The notes below the pieces were generated by a model that saw nothing but the letters and a program-made list of their open reading frames with translations, was not told the origin of the DNA and did not search any database. This document shows positions 15,847 through 24,510 of a stretch of DNA of 64,000 nucleotides, one piece after another (the stretch's first letter is position 1; each line of letters begins with the position of its first letter). A program made the position numbers and the translations under genes. Origin of the DNA: CAVQCJ01 sp963711005 (GTDB lineage Bacteria; Actinomycetota; Actinomycetes; Prado026); NCBI GenBank assembly GCA_963711005.1, contig CAVQCJ010000002.1:1612001-1676000 (forward strand), in the 5' to 3' direction.

Positions 15847-16422
15847 ATGCGGATCCGTCACTTCACCGCGCTTGCCGCCCTTGTGGTCGGCGCCGGGCTG
15901 ATGTTCGTGGGCCCGGCCGCGCAGGCGGCCTACCCGCCGGCCTCGCCGACGCTGTCCGTGAGCGCCACCGTCGTGGATGCCGGGCAGACCGTCACGGTCG
16001 ACGGGCTGGACTTCCAGCCGATGTCCGCGATCACGCTCTCCTGGACCGGACCGGGAGCCCGCGGTGCGGCCGCGATGGCCCTGCCGTTCGGTTCCAAGCC
16101 CCTGACGGCCGACGCGACCGGCGCCGTCACCACGACCATCACGTTCACGGCCTCCGGCGACCACGTCATCACGATGACCGGGATGGACACGGCCGGGGCG
16201 CCGGTGTCGCTGACGGCCACGGTGACCGTCCGTGCGGCCGCACCCGCCGGGACCGAGCTCTCACACACCGGGTTCCCGGTGCTGCCCTACCTGCTGGCCG
16301 CCCTCGGCCTGCTGGTCCTGGGCATCCTGATCGTCATGGTGGTCCGGCGCCGTCGCGCCGCTCCGGCCGTGGCGCCCGCCGCACCGGCCGCCCCGCAGCC
16401 GGTGCAGCCCAGCTCCCACTGA
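15847..16422 (+). CDS. Secreted surface protein with LSHTG sorting-like signal
   Basis: 191 residues from ATG 15847, preceded by GGGGAG. Signal peptide with cleavage near AAQAA, an Ig-like/beta domain (TLSVSATVVDAGQTVTVDGLDF), then LSHTG, a 22-residue hydrophobic helix and an RRRR stop-transfer. This is the layout of a sortase substrate with a variant of LPxTG. Unusually an Ala/Pro-rich tail of about 20 residues follows the arginines. No sortase gene is in the window. Confidence 0.75.
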   Translation: MRIRHFTALAALVVGAGLMFVGPAAQAAYPPASPTLSVSATVVDAGQTVTVDGLDFQPMSAITLSWTGPGARGAAAMALPFGSKPLTADATGAVTTTITFTASGDHVITMTGMDTAGAPVSLTATVTVRAAAPAGTELSHTGFPVLPYLLAALGLLVLGILIVMVVRRRRAAPAVAPAAPAAPQPVQPSSH

Positions 16423-16450
16423 GCCCAGGCGCCCCCCGGGCGCGCCGAAA

Positions 16451-16497
16451 ACCTACGGGCAGGTAAGGCCGGATTCCGGCCTTACCTGCCCGTAGGT
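16451..16497. repeat. Palindromic repeat, copy C
   Basis: Two perfect 22-nt arms (16451-16472 and 16476-16497) around an ATT loop; core CTACGGGCAGGTAAGGCCGG. It is the most regular copy and lies between convergent genes (surface protein and BY-kinase), where it could terminate both. The following 16498-16686 holds no gene that I can support. Confidence 0.92.
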
Positions 16498-16686
16498 CTT
16501 CGTGGTCCCGGTGCTGGGTGGCTGCGGAGACGGGAAGATCCGGGTCACCGCACCTGCCTGCAAGTGACCCGGACCTTGTCCGGTGGGGCCGCCGCCCCGG
16601 CGCCGGCGGCCCCGTGCCCCCGTGTCCTCGGGTTCCCCCTCGTACGCGGGTCTGCTTGTGGTCTCGCTCCCTGCGTTCGCCTGTCG

Positions 16687-18141
16687 CTAGCGTCCGGCCT
16701 TGGCCCGGCGGCCGACCCGGGTGTCCGGCAGGACGTCGCCCTGCGCGGTCACCGAGTTCATCCGCGGCCGGTCCGTGCGCGTCTTGTAGGCGTACGAGTA
16801 GCCGTACCCGTACGCATAGGCGTCCGGGCCCTTGGTGGGCGCCATGTTCATGACCGTGCCCAGGATGCGTGCGTCCACCGTGTGCAGCGCCTGGGCCGTG
16901 CGCTCGAGCTGCTCTCGACGCGTCTTGCCGTACCGCACAACCAGCACCGCGCCGTCGCAGATCCGCGACAGCACAGCGGCGTCCGTCACCGGCAGCAGCG
17001 GCGGGGCGTCGATGATGACCACGTCGAACCGCTGCTGCAGCTGGCGCAGCAGGGCCACCATGTGCCCGGACCCGAGCAGCTCGGACGGGTTCGGCGGGAT
17101 CGGCCCGGAGGCCAGCACCGCTAGCCCACAACGGCCCCACGTCTGCAGCGCGTCGTCCAGCGAGGCCCGGCCGATGAGCACCGACGTCAGGCCGACCGAG
17201 CCCTCCACGCCCAGGTACTCGGCGATCTTCGGGCGCCGCAGGTCGCTCTCGACCAGCGCCACCCGGATGCCGGCCTGCGCGAGCGTGATGGCCAGGTTGC
17301 ACGCCGTCGTGGACTTGCCCTCGCCGGCGACGGCCGACGTGATCACGACGGTGCGCGGCGGCCGGTCGATGTCGACGAACTGCAGGTTCGTCCGCAGCGT
17401 CCGGAACGACTCCGACCGGGTCGAGCTCGGGTCGATGGCCGTGATCAGCGGGTGCTTGGCCGCGTCGCTGTCGAACGCGATCATGCCGAGCGCGCCGGCA
17501 CCGGTGACTCGGGCCAGGTCGTCGATCCGCTTGATGGTCGTGTCCAGCGTCTCGCGGAAGACCGCGATCCCGATGCCGACGGCCAGCCCGAGCAGCAGGC
17601 CCAGGGCCAGGTTCACCTTCGTACGCGGGGAGACCGGCACCAGCGGCCTGTCGGCCGACTTGACCACGGTCACCTTGACCGGCGGGGTGCCGCCGCCCAC
17701 CGGCGTCTCCAGGATCAGCACCTGCTCGGTGAACTCGGTGCTCACGGCGTTCGCGATGTCCATGGCCCGCTGCGCGGATGTGTCGTCGACGGCGACGTTG
17801 ATCAGCACGGTGTCCAGCGGAGCGGAGGCTGTGATCTGGTCGGCCAGCTTGTCCGGCGTGGTCTTCAGACCCAGCCGCTCGATCACCGGCTGCAGGACGT
17901 CGGGAGACGTCACGATCTGCGCGTACGACTTGACCCGCTGCTGGGTGAAGATGCCGCCCTGGGCTGCATCGGCCAGGTTGTCCGAGGTGGACTGCGCCGA
18001 CACGAACAGCTGGGTCTGGGCCTCGTAGACGGGAGTCTGCAGGGCCGAGACGCCGACTGCAGCGGCGCCGCCGAGCAGCATGCACAGCACGATGGACAGC
18101 CACCGCTTGCGCAGGATGCGCCCGTAGTCCCGCAGGTCCAT
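16687..18141 (-). CDS. Wzz-BY-kinase fusion (exopolysaccharide chain-length/tyrosine kinase)
   Basis: 484 residues. Wzz domain flanked by two membrane helices (about 17-37 and 175-195), then a cytoplasmic BY-kinase: Walker A SAVAGEGKST, Walker A' ALVESDLRRPK, Walker B VVIIDAPPLLPVTDA. Near the C-terminus is a Tyr cluster (DAYAYGYGYSYAYK, seven candidate sites overall) for autophosphorylation. Controls polysaccharide chain length and export. ATG 18141 with GGGGAC upstream. It is the last of three minus-strand genes. Confidence 0.92.
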   Translation of the reverse strand: MDLRDYGRILRKRWLSIVLCMLLGGAAAVGVSALQTPVYEAQTQLFVSAQSTSDNLADAAQGGIFTQQRVKSYAQIVTSPDVLQPVIERLGLKTTPDKLADQITASAPLDTVLINVAVDDTSAQRAMDIANAVSTEFTEQVLILETPVGGGTPPVKVTVVKSADRPLVPVSPRTKVNLALGLLLGLAVGIGIAVFRETLDTTIKRIDDLARVTGAGALGMIAFDSDAAKHPLITAIDPSSTRSESFRTLRTNLQFVDIDRPPRTVVITSAVAGEGKSTTACNLAITLAQAGIRVALVESDLRRPKIAEYLGVEGSVGLTSVLIGRASLDDALQTWGRCGLAVLASGPIPPNPSELLGSGHMVALLRQLQQRFDVVIIDAPPLLPVTDAAVLSRICDGAVLVVRYGKTRREQLERTAQALHTVDARILGTVMNMAPTKGPDAYAYGYGYSYAYKTRTDRPRMNSVTAQGDVLPDTRVGRRAKAGR

Positions 18142-18151
18142 GTCGAGTCCC

Positions 18152-19138
18152 CTAACCCCTCAGCCCGGCGCCGTGGTGAAGAAACCAGGCGTACGTCGAT
18201 TCCAAGCCACGCTCCAGACCTATCTCGGCGGCCCAGCCCAGTTCCTGGATACGTGTCACGTCGAGGAGCTTGCGCGGGGTCCCGTCCGGCTTGGCCGGGT
18301 CCCAGCCGATCGAGCCCTCGTAGCCGACCACCCGGGCGACCAGCGTCGCGAGCTCGGCGATGGTCACGTCCGTGCCGGTGCCGACGTTCACCGGGGCGTC
18401 GTCGTCGTACCGCTCCAGCAGCAGCAGGCAGGCGCGGGCGAGGTCGTCCACGTGCAGGAACTCCCGCCGGGGCGTCCCCGTCCCCCACAGCGTCACCGTG
18501 CCCGCTCCGGACCGCTTGGCCTCGTCGAAGCGCCGGATCAGTGCGGGCAGCACGTGCGAGCCGGCCGGGGAGAAGTTGTCGTCGGGGCCGTACAGGTTCG
18601 TCGGCATCGCGCTGATGTACGAGAGACCGTGCTGTCGGCGCAGCGCCTGCACCTGGAGCACGCCGGCGATCTTGGCGATGGCGTACGCCTCGTTGGTCGG
18701 CTCAAGCGGACCGGTCAGCAGCGCCGACTCGCTGATCGGCTGCGGGGCCAGCCGCGGGTAGATGCACGACGAGCCGAGGAACAGCAGGCGCTGGACGCCG
18801 TGGGCGGCCGCCGCGTCGAGCACGTTCAGCTGGATGCGCAGGTTGTCGGAGAGGAACTCGGCCGGCTGGGTGGCGTTGGCCATGATCCCGCCCACACGGG
18901 CGGCGGCCAGCACGACGAAATCCGGCTGCTGCTTGGCGAAGAAGTCCAGGACGTCGTCGCGCTCACGCAGGTCCAGCTCGGCCGAGGAGCGGCCCACCAG
19001 ATCGGTGAACCCCTGCGCCTCCAGGTGTCGCCACACGGCCGAGCCGACCAGTCCCCCGTGACCAGCGACGTAGACGCGGGCCTCACGTGGCAGCGGGCGG
19101 GGCTGCCAGCGGGGTCGCGACGACGCCGGCTGGTCCAT
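18152..19138 (-). CDS. fcl: GDP-L-fucose synthase
   Basis: 328 residues from ATG 19138. SDR-type epimerase/reductase converting GDP-4-keto-6-deoxymannose to GDP-L-fucose with NADPH. Rossmann motif VAGHGGLVGSA; catalytic Ser in LGSSCIYP; YxxxK in the NEAYAIAKIAG segment. An in-frame GTG at 19159 would add seven residues, but the same block upstream of the methyltransferase gene reads identically there, which suggests a promoter element rather than coding. Works with gmd at 20094. Confidence 0.92.
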   Translation of the reverse strand: MDQPASSRPRWQPRPLPREARVYVAGHGGLVGSAVWRHLEAQGFTDLVGRSSAELDLRERDDVLDFFAKQQPDFVVLAAARVGGIMANATQPAEFLSDNLRIQLNVLDAAAAHGVQRLLFLGSSCIYPRLAPQPISESALLTGPLEPTNEAYAIAKIAGVLQVQALRRQHGLSYISAMPTNLYGPDDNFSPAGSHVLPALIRRFDEAKRSGAGTVTLWGTGTPRREFLHVDDLARACLLLLERYDDDAPVNVGTGTDVTIAELATLVARVVGYEGSIGWDPAKPDGTPRKLLDVTRIQELGWAAEIGLERGLESTYAWFLHHGAGLRG

Positions 19139-19154
19139 AAGGGTTGATTCGGCC

Positions 19155-19177
19155 GTCACCCCATCGGGCTAAAGCCC
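19155..19177 (-). promoter_or_regulatory. Shared promoter-like motif upstream of fcl
   Basis: The + strand reads GTCACCCCATCGGGCT followed by AAAGCCC. On the gene strand it precedes GCCGAATC, which ends 7 nt before ATG 19138. A near copy precedes the methyltransferase gene (20044) and a partial copy the DUF4388 gene (32830). Confidence 0.55.
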
Positions 19178-19208
19178 GCAGAACGCTTCACCGCCGGAGC
19201 TGAGGCCG

Positions 19209-20027
19209 TCAGGCCACGGTTGCGGCGCCGATACCCGCGCCCGGGTACCAGTGGTTCACGGGCCTCTCGGCGAAGAACGCGAACCTTCGGCCCGTCTCGG
19301 AAGCCCACTGTGGCAGGACGTCGGTGACGTGCGAGTTGTCGCTCAGAACCAGGGCAGACGGGCTCAGATGCGGCGTGACGGCCAATAGCTCGCTGCGCTC
19401 GTGCTCGGGGGTGTGGTCACTGTCGTGGATGAACAGATCGACCGCCCCGAGCGTCTGAAGCACACTCACTGAGTCCCCGACCAGGCGGTCGATGACTCTT
19501 GCGTACGGTGCGGTGATCAGAGTGCCCGAGCCAGGGTTGATGTCGATCGTCGTCACGCGGCCGGAACCGTTCCGTAGCAGGGCGGCGGCGATAACGCAGG
19601 CCCCCAGCCCTTTGTCAGTTCCGGTTTCCACCACGTGCTCCGGCTTGAGCAGTCGAACCAAGGCGTACCAACCGAGCCGTCGGCCTAGGCGCACGGCGTG
19701 GTCCATGGTGCCGCGGCGGGGGCTGGACTCGATCGCGCGCGTGACGTTCGAGACGAGTCCCACGTCACCGGCGATCTCGTCGATTGCGGCCTCGGCGTCG
19801 CTGATCGGGCAACCGGCCAAGCCGGCGACAAACCAAGTCAACTGCGTCAGATTGAGCGGGGTCAGGTCGTAGGTGAAGTTCGTGTGCTCCCGAGAGCGGA
19901 TCAGCCAGGCCGCCGATGTGCTCATCGCGCGGCTGTTGTGCTTTGCGACAGAGCTGACTCGAACGGGAAGGGTCGCCAGACGGGCTGCTCGGCTGGCCGC
20001 CAGTCTCCTGCGGATCTCGTGCTCCAT
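19209..20027 (-). CDS. Class I SAM-dependent methyltransferase (Methyltransf_24 type)
   Basis: 272 residues from ATG 20027. SAM site VVETGTDKGLGACVIA, acidic strand IDINPG, and DLFIHDSDHTPEHE typical of Methyltransf_24 (cephalosporin-hydroxylase-like) enzymes. Its position between GDP-fucose synthase and GDP-mannose dehydratase suggests it O-methylates a sugar of the exopolysaccharide; this is inference. GTG 20048 is an alternative start but lies in the motif shared with fcl. Confidence 0.82.
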   Translation of the reverse strand: MEHEIRRRLAASRAARLATLPVRVSSVAKHNSRAMSTSAAWLIRSREHTNFTYDLTPLNLTQLTWFVAGLAGCPISDAEAAIDEIAGDVGLVSNVTRAIESSPRRGTMDHAVRLGRRLGWYALVRLLKPEHVVETGTDKGLGACVIAAALLRNGSGRVTTIDINPGSGTLITAPYARVIDRLVGDSVSVLQTLGAVDLFIHDSDHTPEHERSELLAVTPHLSPSALVLSDNSHVTDVLPQWASETGRRFAFFAERPVNHWYPGAGIGAATVA

Positions 20028-20043
20028 AGGGCAGGTCTCGGCC

Positions 20044-20066
20044 GTCACTCCATTGGGCTAAAGCAC
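20044..20066 (-). promoter_or_regulatory. Shared promoter-like motif upstream of methyltransferase
   Basis: The + strand reads GTCACTCCATTGGGCT followed by AAAGCAC; on the gene strand GCCGAGAC ends 7 nt before ATG 20027, the same geometry as at fcl. Confidence 0.55.
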
Positions 20067-20093
20067 TCCGGCCGCACGACCGACTGACTCAGC

Positions 20094-21107
20094 GTGACCA
20101 AGAGAGCTCTGATCACCGGGATCACCGGTCAGGACGGCTCGTACCTCGCTGAGCTGCTGCTTGCGAAGGGCTACGAGGTGCACGGGCTGATCCGGCGGTC
20201 GTCCTCGTTCAACACCGGTCGCATCGACCACGTGTATGAGGACCCGCAGGAGCCGGGCCGCCGGCTGACGCTGCACCACGGCGACCTGCACGACGGCGCT
20301 GGGATCGTCTCGCTCCTGGCGAAGATCCAGCCGGACGAGGTGTACCACCTCGGCGCGCAGAGCCACGTCCGCGTGTCCTTCGACATGCCCGTCTACACCG
20401 GGGACGTAACCGGCCTGGCGACCGTGCAGCTGCTTGAGGCGATTCGCAGCGTCGGCCTGGAGACCCGCTTCTACCAGGCCTCCTCGTCGGAGATGTTCGG
20501 CGCGACGTCGCCGCCTCAGAACGAGGAGTCGTACTTCCACCCGCGCTCGCCCTACGGCGTCGCCAAGGTCTACGGCTACTGGATCACCCGCAACTACCGC
20601 GAGGCCTACGGGATGTTCGCGGTGAACGGCATCTTGTTCAACCACGAGTCGCCGCGTCGGGGCGAGACGTTCGTGACGCGCAAGATCACCCGTGCCGTCG
20701 CCCGTATCAAGGCAGGGTTGCAGGGCGAGCTGTACCTCGGCAACCTGGCCGCCGTGCGTGACTGGGGCTACGCGCCTGAGTACGTCGAAGCCATGTGGCG
20801 CATGCTGCAGATCGACGAGCCGACGGACTTCGTGGTCGCCACCGGCACCGCCTACTCGGTGCGGGACTTCGTGGAGCTGTCCTTCGGGCACGCCGGGCTG
20901 GACTGGCGCGAGCACGTGCGTTTCGACGAGCGATACCTGCGTCCGTCCGAGGTGGACTCTTTGATCGGTGATGCGGACAAGGCCGACAGACTCCTGGGTT
21001 GGCGGCCGCAGACGTTCACGCCGGAGCTGGCCCGCCTGATGGTCGACGCCGACGTGAGCCAGCTCGAGGACGAGCTCGCGGGTCGCTACGTGCGCGTCGA
21101 CCGGTAG
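20094..21107 (+). CDS. gmd: GDP-mannose 4,6-dehydratase
   Basis: 337 residues, GTG start. Makes GDP-4-keto-6-deoxy-D-mannose. NAD(P) loop GITGQDGSYLAE, RRSSSFNTGRIDH, the catalytic YxxxK in SPYGVAKVYGYW, and FNHESPRRGETFVTRK. The whole length is conserved. It is divergent from the methyltransferase (66 nt between starts) and leads a + strand run with the flippase fusion and polymerase. Confidence 0.95.
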   Translation: MTKRALITGITGQDGSYLAELLLAKGYEVHGLIRRSSSFNTGRIDHVYEDPQEPGRRLTLHHGDLHDGAGIVSLLAKIQPDEVYHLGAQSHVRVSFDMPVYTGDVTGLATVQLLEAIRSVGLETRFYQASSSEMFGATSPPQNEESYFHPRSPYGVAKVYGYWITRNYREAYGMFAVNGILFNHESPRRGETFVTRKITRAVARIKAGLQGELYLGNLAAVRDWGYAPEYVEAMWRMLQIDEPTDFVVATGTAYSVRDFVELSFGHAGLDWREHVRFDERYLRPSEVDSLIGDADKADRLLGWRPQTFTPELARLMVDADVSQLEDELAGRYVRVDR

Positions 21108-21112
21108 CCGTC

Positions 21113-23056
21113 ATGCGTGTGCCCTTCAGGGATCTGCCGCGCGGGCCCGTCTGGCTGGGCTTCGACCAGCTGCTGTCCATGGGGTCCAACCTCGTGGTCA
21201 CGGTCGGCCTGGTACGCCGCGGCGGGGAGTCCCAGCTCGGTGCCTTCGCTGCCGTCCTGGCCGCCTACACGATCTACCTAGTCCTTCAGCGAGCCCTGCT
21301 GTCCGAGCCGGCGACCGCCTCCCGCCGCTCGGAGGCTGGCGGCGACCCCGCCCTCGGCGCCAGCAGCCTGCTGGTCCTGGCCGTCAGTGTGCCGGTCGCT
21401 CTGGCGATCGCATGCGTCGCTGTCGCCGGGGTTCCGGCGCTGCTCCCGCTCGCCGTCTGCCTGCCGTTCCTGGCGCTCCAAGACAACACCCGGTACATGT
21501 CCAGCCGAGCCGGGCGTCCGTACGTCGCAGCAACGATGGACGGTCTGTGGCTCGTGTCGCTCAGTGCGCTCGTCCTGGCGCTCCCCGCGGCGTCCGGGTC
21601 GGCTCTCGTCTGGATGTGGGCGGTCTGTGGGTCGCTCGGCCTGCTGTCCGGGCTGGTGCTGCTGCTGCGGCCGGCGGTCGTCGGGCAGCTCCGGTTCGCC
21701 GCAGCGAGCGCTTGGTGGCGTCGGGAGTGCTCGGTCGTCGGCCGTGCCACCGGGCTCGACATGGTCCTGAGCCAGGTGTACGCCCAGGGCGCGGTCTTCG
21801 TCGTCGTCGGCGCTGTCGGGTTCGGTGCGGCCGGTCAGTACCGGGCGGCTCAGTCACTGTTCGGCGGTTGCATGGCCACGATTGTTGCGCTGAGCATGTA
21901 CGCACTTCCCCGGCTGCGTCGCCGTGGCTCATCCCTGCGGTCCGTGGCGTGGCTGGCCTCGCGGTATTTCGCCGCCGTCGCCTCCGTCGGGCTGGTGACC
22001 CTCGTGCTCAACGGACCAGCGCAGCAAGTCCTGTTCGGGCGGGAGGTCGTGCCATGGCCCGTGGCGGTGGCCACTCTGGTCCTCTTCTGCGCGCTGAGCC
22101 TGTCCAGCGCCGAGGCGGCCGCACTCCGCGTGCATGCCGCGTCCCGGCTCCGCCTGCTACTGGGTGCCCGGTCGTTGATGCTCATGGTCGGCCTCCCGCT
22201 CATGCTGCTGGCCGGCCGGGCGGGTTCGGTGGCGCTGGTCCTCGCCGCGCAAGCCGTCGGCGTCCTGGTGTTCGTCGCCCTCACGTTCGCCGGGCTGCGA
22301 GCCCGGGACCCGAAGAGTCCGGGCGGGCGTGCTCCGGCTCGCCGGGCACTGTCCCCGTTCACCGTCCACCTGGCGGCCACGGGCGTCCCCGTGGTCGATG
22401 TCGCCTACTGCGCCGTGCGCGGTCTCGGACCGGCGAGGGTCACCCGCAGCACGGAGCTGGTGATCGAGGGCTTCCCGAGGTCAGCCAACACGTATGCCCG
22501 GGCGGCGTTCTGCGACGCCAACCCTTCGGTACGAGTCACGTCGCACCTGCACAATGCGCGCTCGGTCCTGCGAGCGGTGCATCTCGGCATCCCCGTCGTC
22601 GTGCTCGTGCGCGACCCGCTGGACGCCGTCTCGTCACTGCTCGTCCGGGACGAGCGGGTACATCCGAAGTCGGCGCTGCACGCCTATCTGCACTTCTACC
22701 AGTGTGTCCTGCCTTTCAGCGACCACGTGGTGGTCGCCGACTTCCCCCAGGTGACAGCCGACTTCGGCGCCGTGGTAGAGCAGGTCGACAGCATGTTCGG
22801 CCGCTCCTTCGCCCGATACGTCCATGACGATGCTGCCGAGGAACGCGTCAGGTCAGAGGTCGAACGCATGGAGCGTGCTTTCGCCGGCGGCGTCCTCGAC
22901 GAGCGAGCGGTCGCGCGACCCTCGGCGGAGCGGACGGCGCAGGCCGAGAAGGTCCGCTCGATGCTGCTCGAAGGGCAGTACGCACGGCTGCTCGTCGACT
23001 GTCGGAGTGTTCACGACCGACTGGTCGCCCAGATCGGGGCGGTGAATAGCCGATGA
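21113..23056 (+). CDS. Polysaccharide flippase fused to sulfotransferase-like domain
   Basis: 647 residues from ATG 21113. Residues 1 to about 410 are a polytopic membrane protein of the MOP/Wzx flippase type, with about a dozen hydrophobic segments. After a basic linker (RARDPKSPGGRAPARRAL) residues about 430-645 are soluble and contain GFPRSANTYARAAF, the 5'-phosphosulfate-binding loop of sulfotransferases, followed by VVLVRDPLDAVSSLL, the 3'-phosphate-binding strand. The frame is continuous with no stop or composition break. Both functions would serve one polysaccharide: export and possible sulfation. No fusion of this kind is known to me. Confidence 0.75.
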   Translation: MRVPFRDLPRGPVWLGFDQLLSMGSNLVVTVGLVRRGGESQLGAFAAVLAAYTIYLVLQRALLSEPATASRRSEAGGDPALGASSLLVLAVSVPVALAIACVAVAGVPALLPLAVCLPFLALQDNTRYMSSRAGRPYVAATMDGLWLVSLSALVLALPAASGSALVWMWAVCGSLGLLSGLVLLLRPAVVGQLRFAAASAWWRRECSVVGRATGLDMVLSQVYAQGAVFVVVGAVGFGAAGQYRAAQSLFGGCMATIVALSMYALPRLRRRGSSLRSVAWLASRYFAAVASVGLVTLVLNGPAQQVLFGREVVPWPVAVATLVLFCALSLSSAEAAALRVHAASRLRLLLGARSLMLMVGLPLMLLAGRAGSVALVLAAQAVGVLVFVALTFAGLRARDPKSPGGRAPARRALSPFTVHLAATGVPVVDVAYCAVRGLGPARVTRSTELVIEGFPRSANTYARAAFCDANPSVRVTSHLHNARSVLRAVHLGIPVVVLVRDPLDAVSSLLVRDERVHPKSALHAYLHFYQCVLPFSDHVVVADFPQVTADFGAVVEQVDSMFGRSFARYVHDDAAEERVRSEVERMERAFAGGVLDERAVARPSAERTAQAEKVRSMLLEGQYARLLVDCRSVHDRLVAQIGAVNSR

Positions 23057-24510
23057 GTGAGAGCTCTGGTGATCACCGAATCGTTGCAGGCCTCGTCGCA
23101 GGCGGCCTGGCGGTGGCCGCCGGTGCCTCGGTGGCCCTGTCGCCGATCGCCGGCGCCGGCGTCCTGGTCGCCGTCCTGCTCATCGTCGTGGTCTTCGTCA
23201 GTCACGGGTCCGCGCCCACCGCGCGCGCCCTGCTGTGGATCGCTGCGCTCGGTCCGTTCATGATGACGACCCAGAAGAGCCAGCAGGACATCGTCACCCA
23301 GCAGGTCGCGGGGCTGGACATCGTCCGTGCCTTGATCCCAATCGTCGCGCTGCTTGCAGCGGTGCTCGTACAGCGTCCGATGCGACGGGGTATCCATCTG
23401 GCTGACTGGACACTGATCGCCTACCTGTCGGTCATCGTGGTGAGCACGATGTGGTCGATCGGGCCTATGCAGACGCTCGTCAAGGCGCTTCTGCTGTCCG
23501 CCACGTTCGTTGCTCTGGGTCTGCTGGTGCGGACCTACGAGTCGTTCGAGGACGCGATCCACGGCCTCGCCGTCTTCATCCATGTGTTGCTCCTCGGTGA
23601 GTGCCTCCAGCTGCTGGTGATCCCAAGCCAGGCGTACTCGGACGACACCGACAACGTCTTCCGGGTGCGCAGCGTCATCCCGACGATCGCCGATAACCCC
23701 CTGGCGTACGTGGCCGTCCTCGGGATGCTGCTCCTGGTGATCGGGATCGGGCCGCGGTGGACTCTGCGAGCTCCGACCCGAGTCGCGCTCTTCCTCGTGT
23801 ACACCGGGATCCTGCTCGGGACGCGCACCCGAACCTCGGTCCTGATCGCCGTGGTTCTGCTCGTGTTCGCCCTAACCCGGCTGGCCCGCGAACGTGTCGG
23901 AGCGCTGGTGCTGCTGATGGGTGTCAGCGTCGGCGGCGTAATGGGGGCCGCGCTCCTCAACGAGACAATCGCCTCCTACCTGCTCCGCGGGCAGAGCTCG
24001 CGTGATGTGTCAACGTTGACTGGCCGTACACCAGTCTGGAACCAGGCCGTCGACTACTGGGGGGAGGCACCGTGGTTGGGGCACGGCTTCTACTCCGGGC
24101 ACCGACTCGGTCTCCCGCCCCTGCCGGGCACCGTCGCACACTCCAACCTAGACAACACCTGGCTCGAGACGCTGGTCGATGTAGGGATCCTCGGGACCGT
24201 GTTGCTGTCGTTGTTCCTCGTCATCGGTACTTTGGTGACGCTGCGGTCGCTGCGTGGCACGCCCGGCTCGGTCAAGACCTTCGTCTGGTGCACCTTGGCA
24301 TACGGCATCGTGATCAGCTTCGTGAACCCGTCACTGCAGATGAACGGGGTGACCCAGATCTTCCTCGGGTTCGTGATCCTCGCGGCCTCTGCGGGACTGC
24401 CACCCCGGCGTTCAGTGGGCCGCACGCGCTCTCGATCGCGGCACCGGTCGCTGCCGTCTCGCATGACTCATGATCACCCGACCGGCAGCGGCGTCCCCAC
24501 ACTCGCGTAG
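23053..24510 (+). CDS. O-antigen ligase/Wzy-type polymerase
   Basis: 485 residues with 10-12 membrane segments and the large extracytoplasmic loop typical of the Wzy_C/RfaL family (TGRTPVWNQAVDYWGEAPWLGHGFYS, shown here in part by TGRTPVWNQ and GHGFYSGH). It polymerises lipid-linked repeat units outside the membrane. ATGA overlap with the flippase fusion. The basic tail (RSVGRTRSRSRHRS) overlaps the convergent glycosyltransferase gene by 37 nt. Confidence 0.82.
   Translation: MSESSGDHRIVAGLVAGGLAVAAGASVALSPIAGAGVLVAVLLIVVVFVSHGSAPTARALLWIAALGPFMMTTQKSQQDIVTQQVAGLDIVRALIPIVALLAAVLVQRPMRRGIHLADWTLIAYLSVIVVSTMWSIGPMQTLVKALLLSATFVALGLLVRTYESFEDAIHGLAVFIHVLLLGECLQLLVIPSQAYSDDTDNVFRVRSVIPTIADNPLAYVAVLGMLLLVIGIGPRWTLRAPTRVALFLVYTGILLGTRTRTSVLIAVVLLVFALTRLARERVGALVLLMGVSVGGVMGAALLNETIASYLLRGQSSRDVSTLTGRTPVWNQAVDYWGEAPWLGHGFYSGHRLGLPPLPGTVAHSNLDNTWLETLVDVGILGTVLLSLFLVIGTLVTLRSLRGTPGSVKTFVWCTLAYGIVISFVNPSLQMNGVTQIFLGFVILAASAGLPPRRSVGRTRSRSRHRSLPSRMTHDHPTGSGVPTLA

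Noticed and set aside
16498..16686. Possible small gene between palindrome C and the BY-kinase stop
   Set aside because: Frames there lack a ribosome site, conserved motif or suitable start; only background open frames are seen.
19138..19159. GTG 19159 as the start of fcl (and GTG 20048 for the methyltransferase)
   Set aside because: The extra seven codons fall in a block that is nearly identical upstream of both genes although the proteins are unrelated, so it is better read as a promoter element. Not certain.
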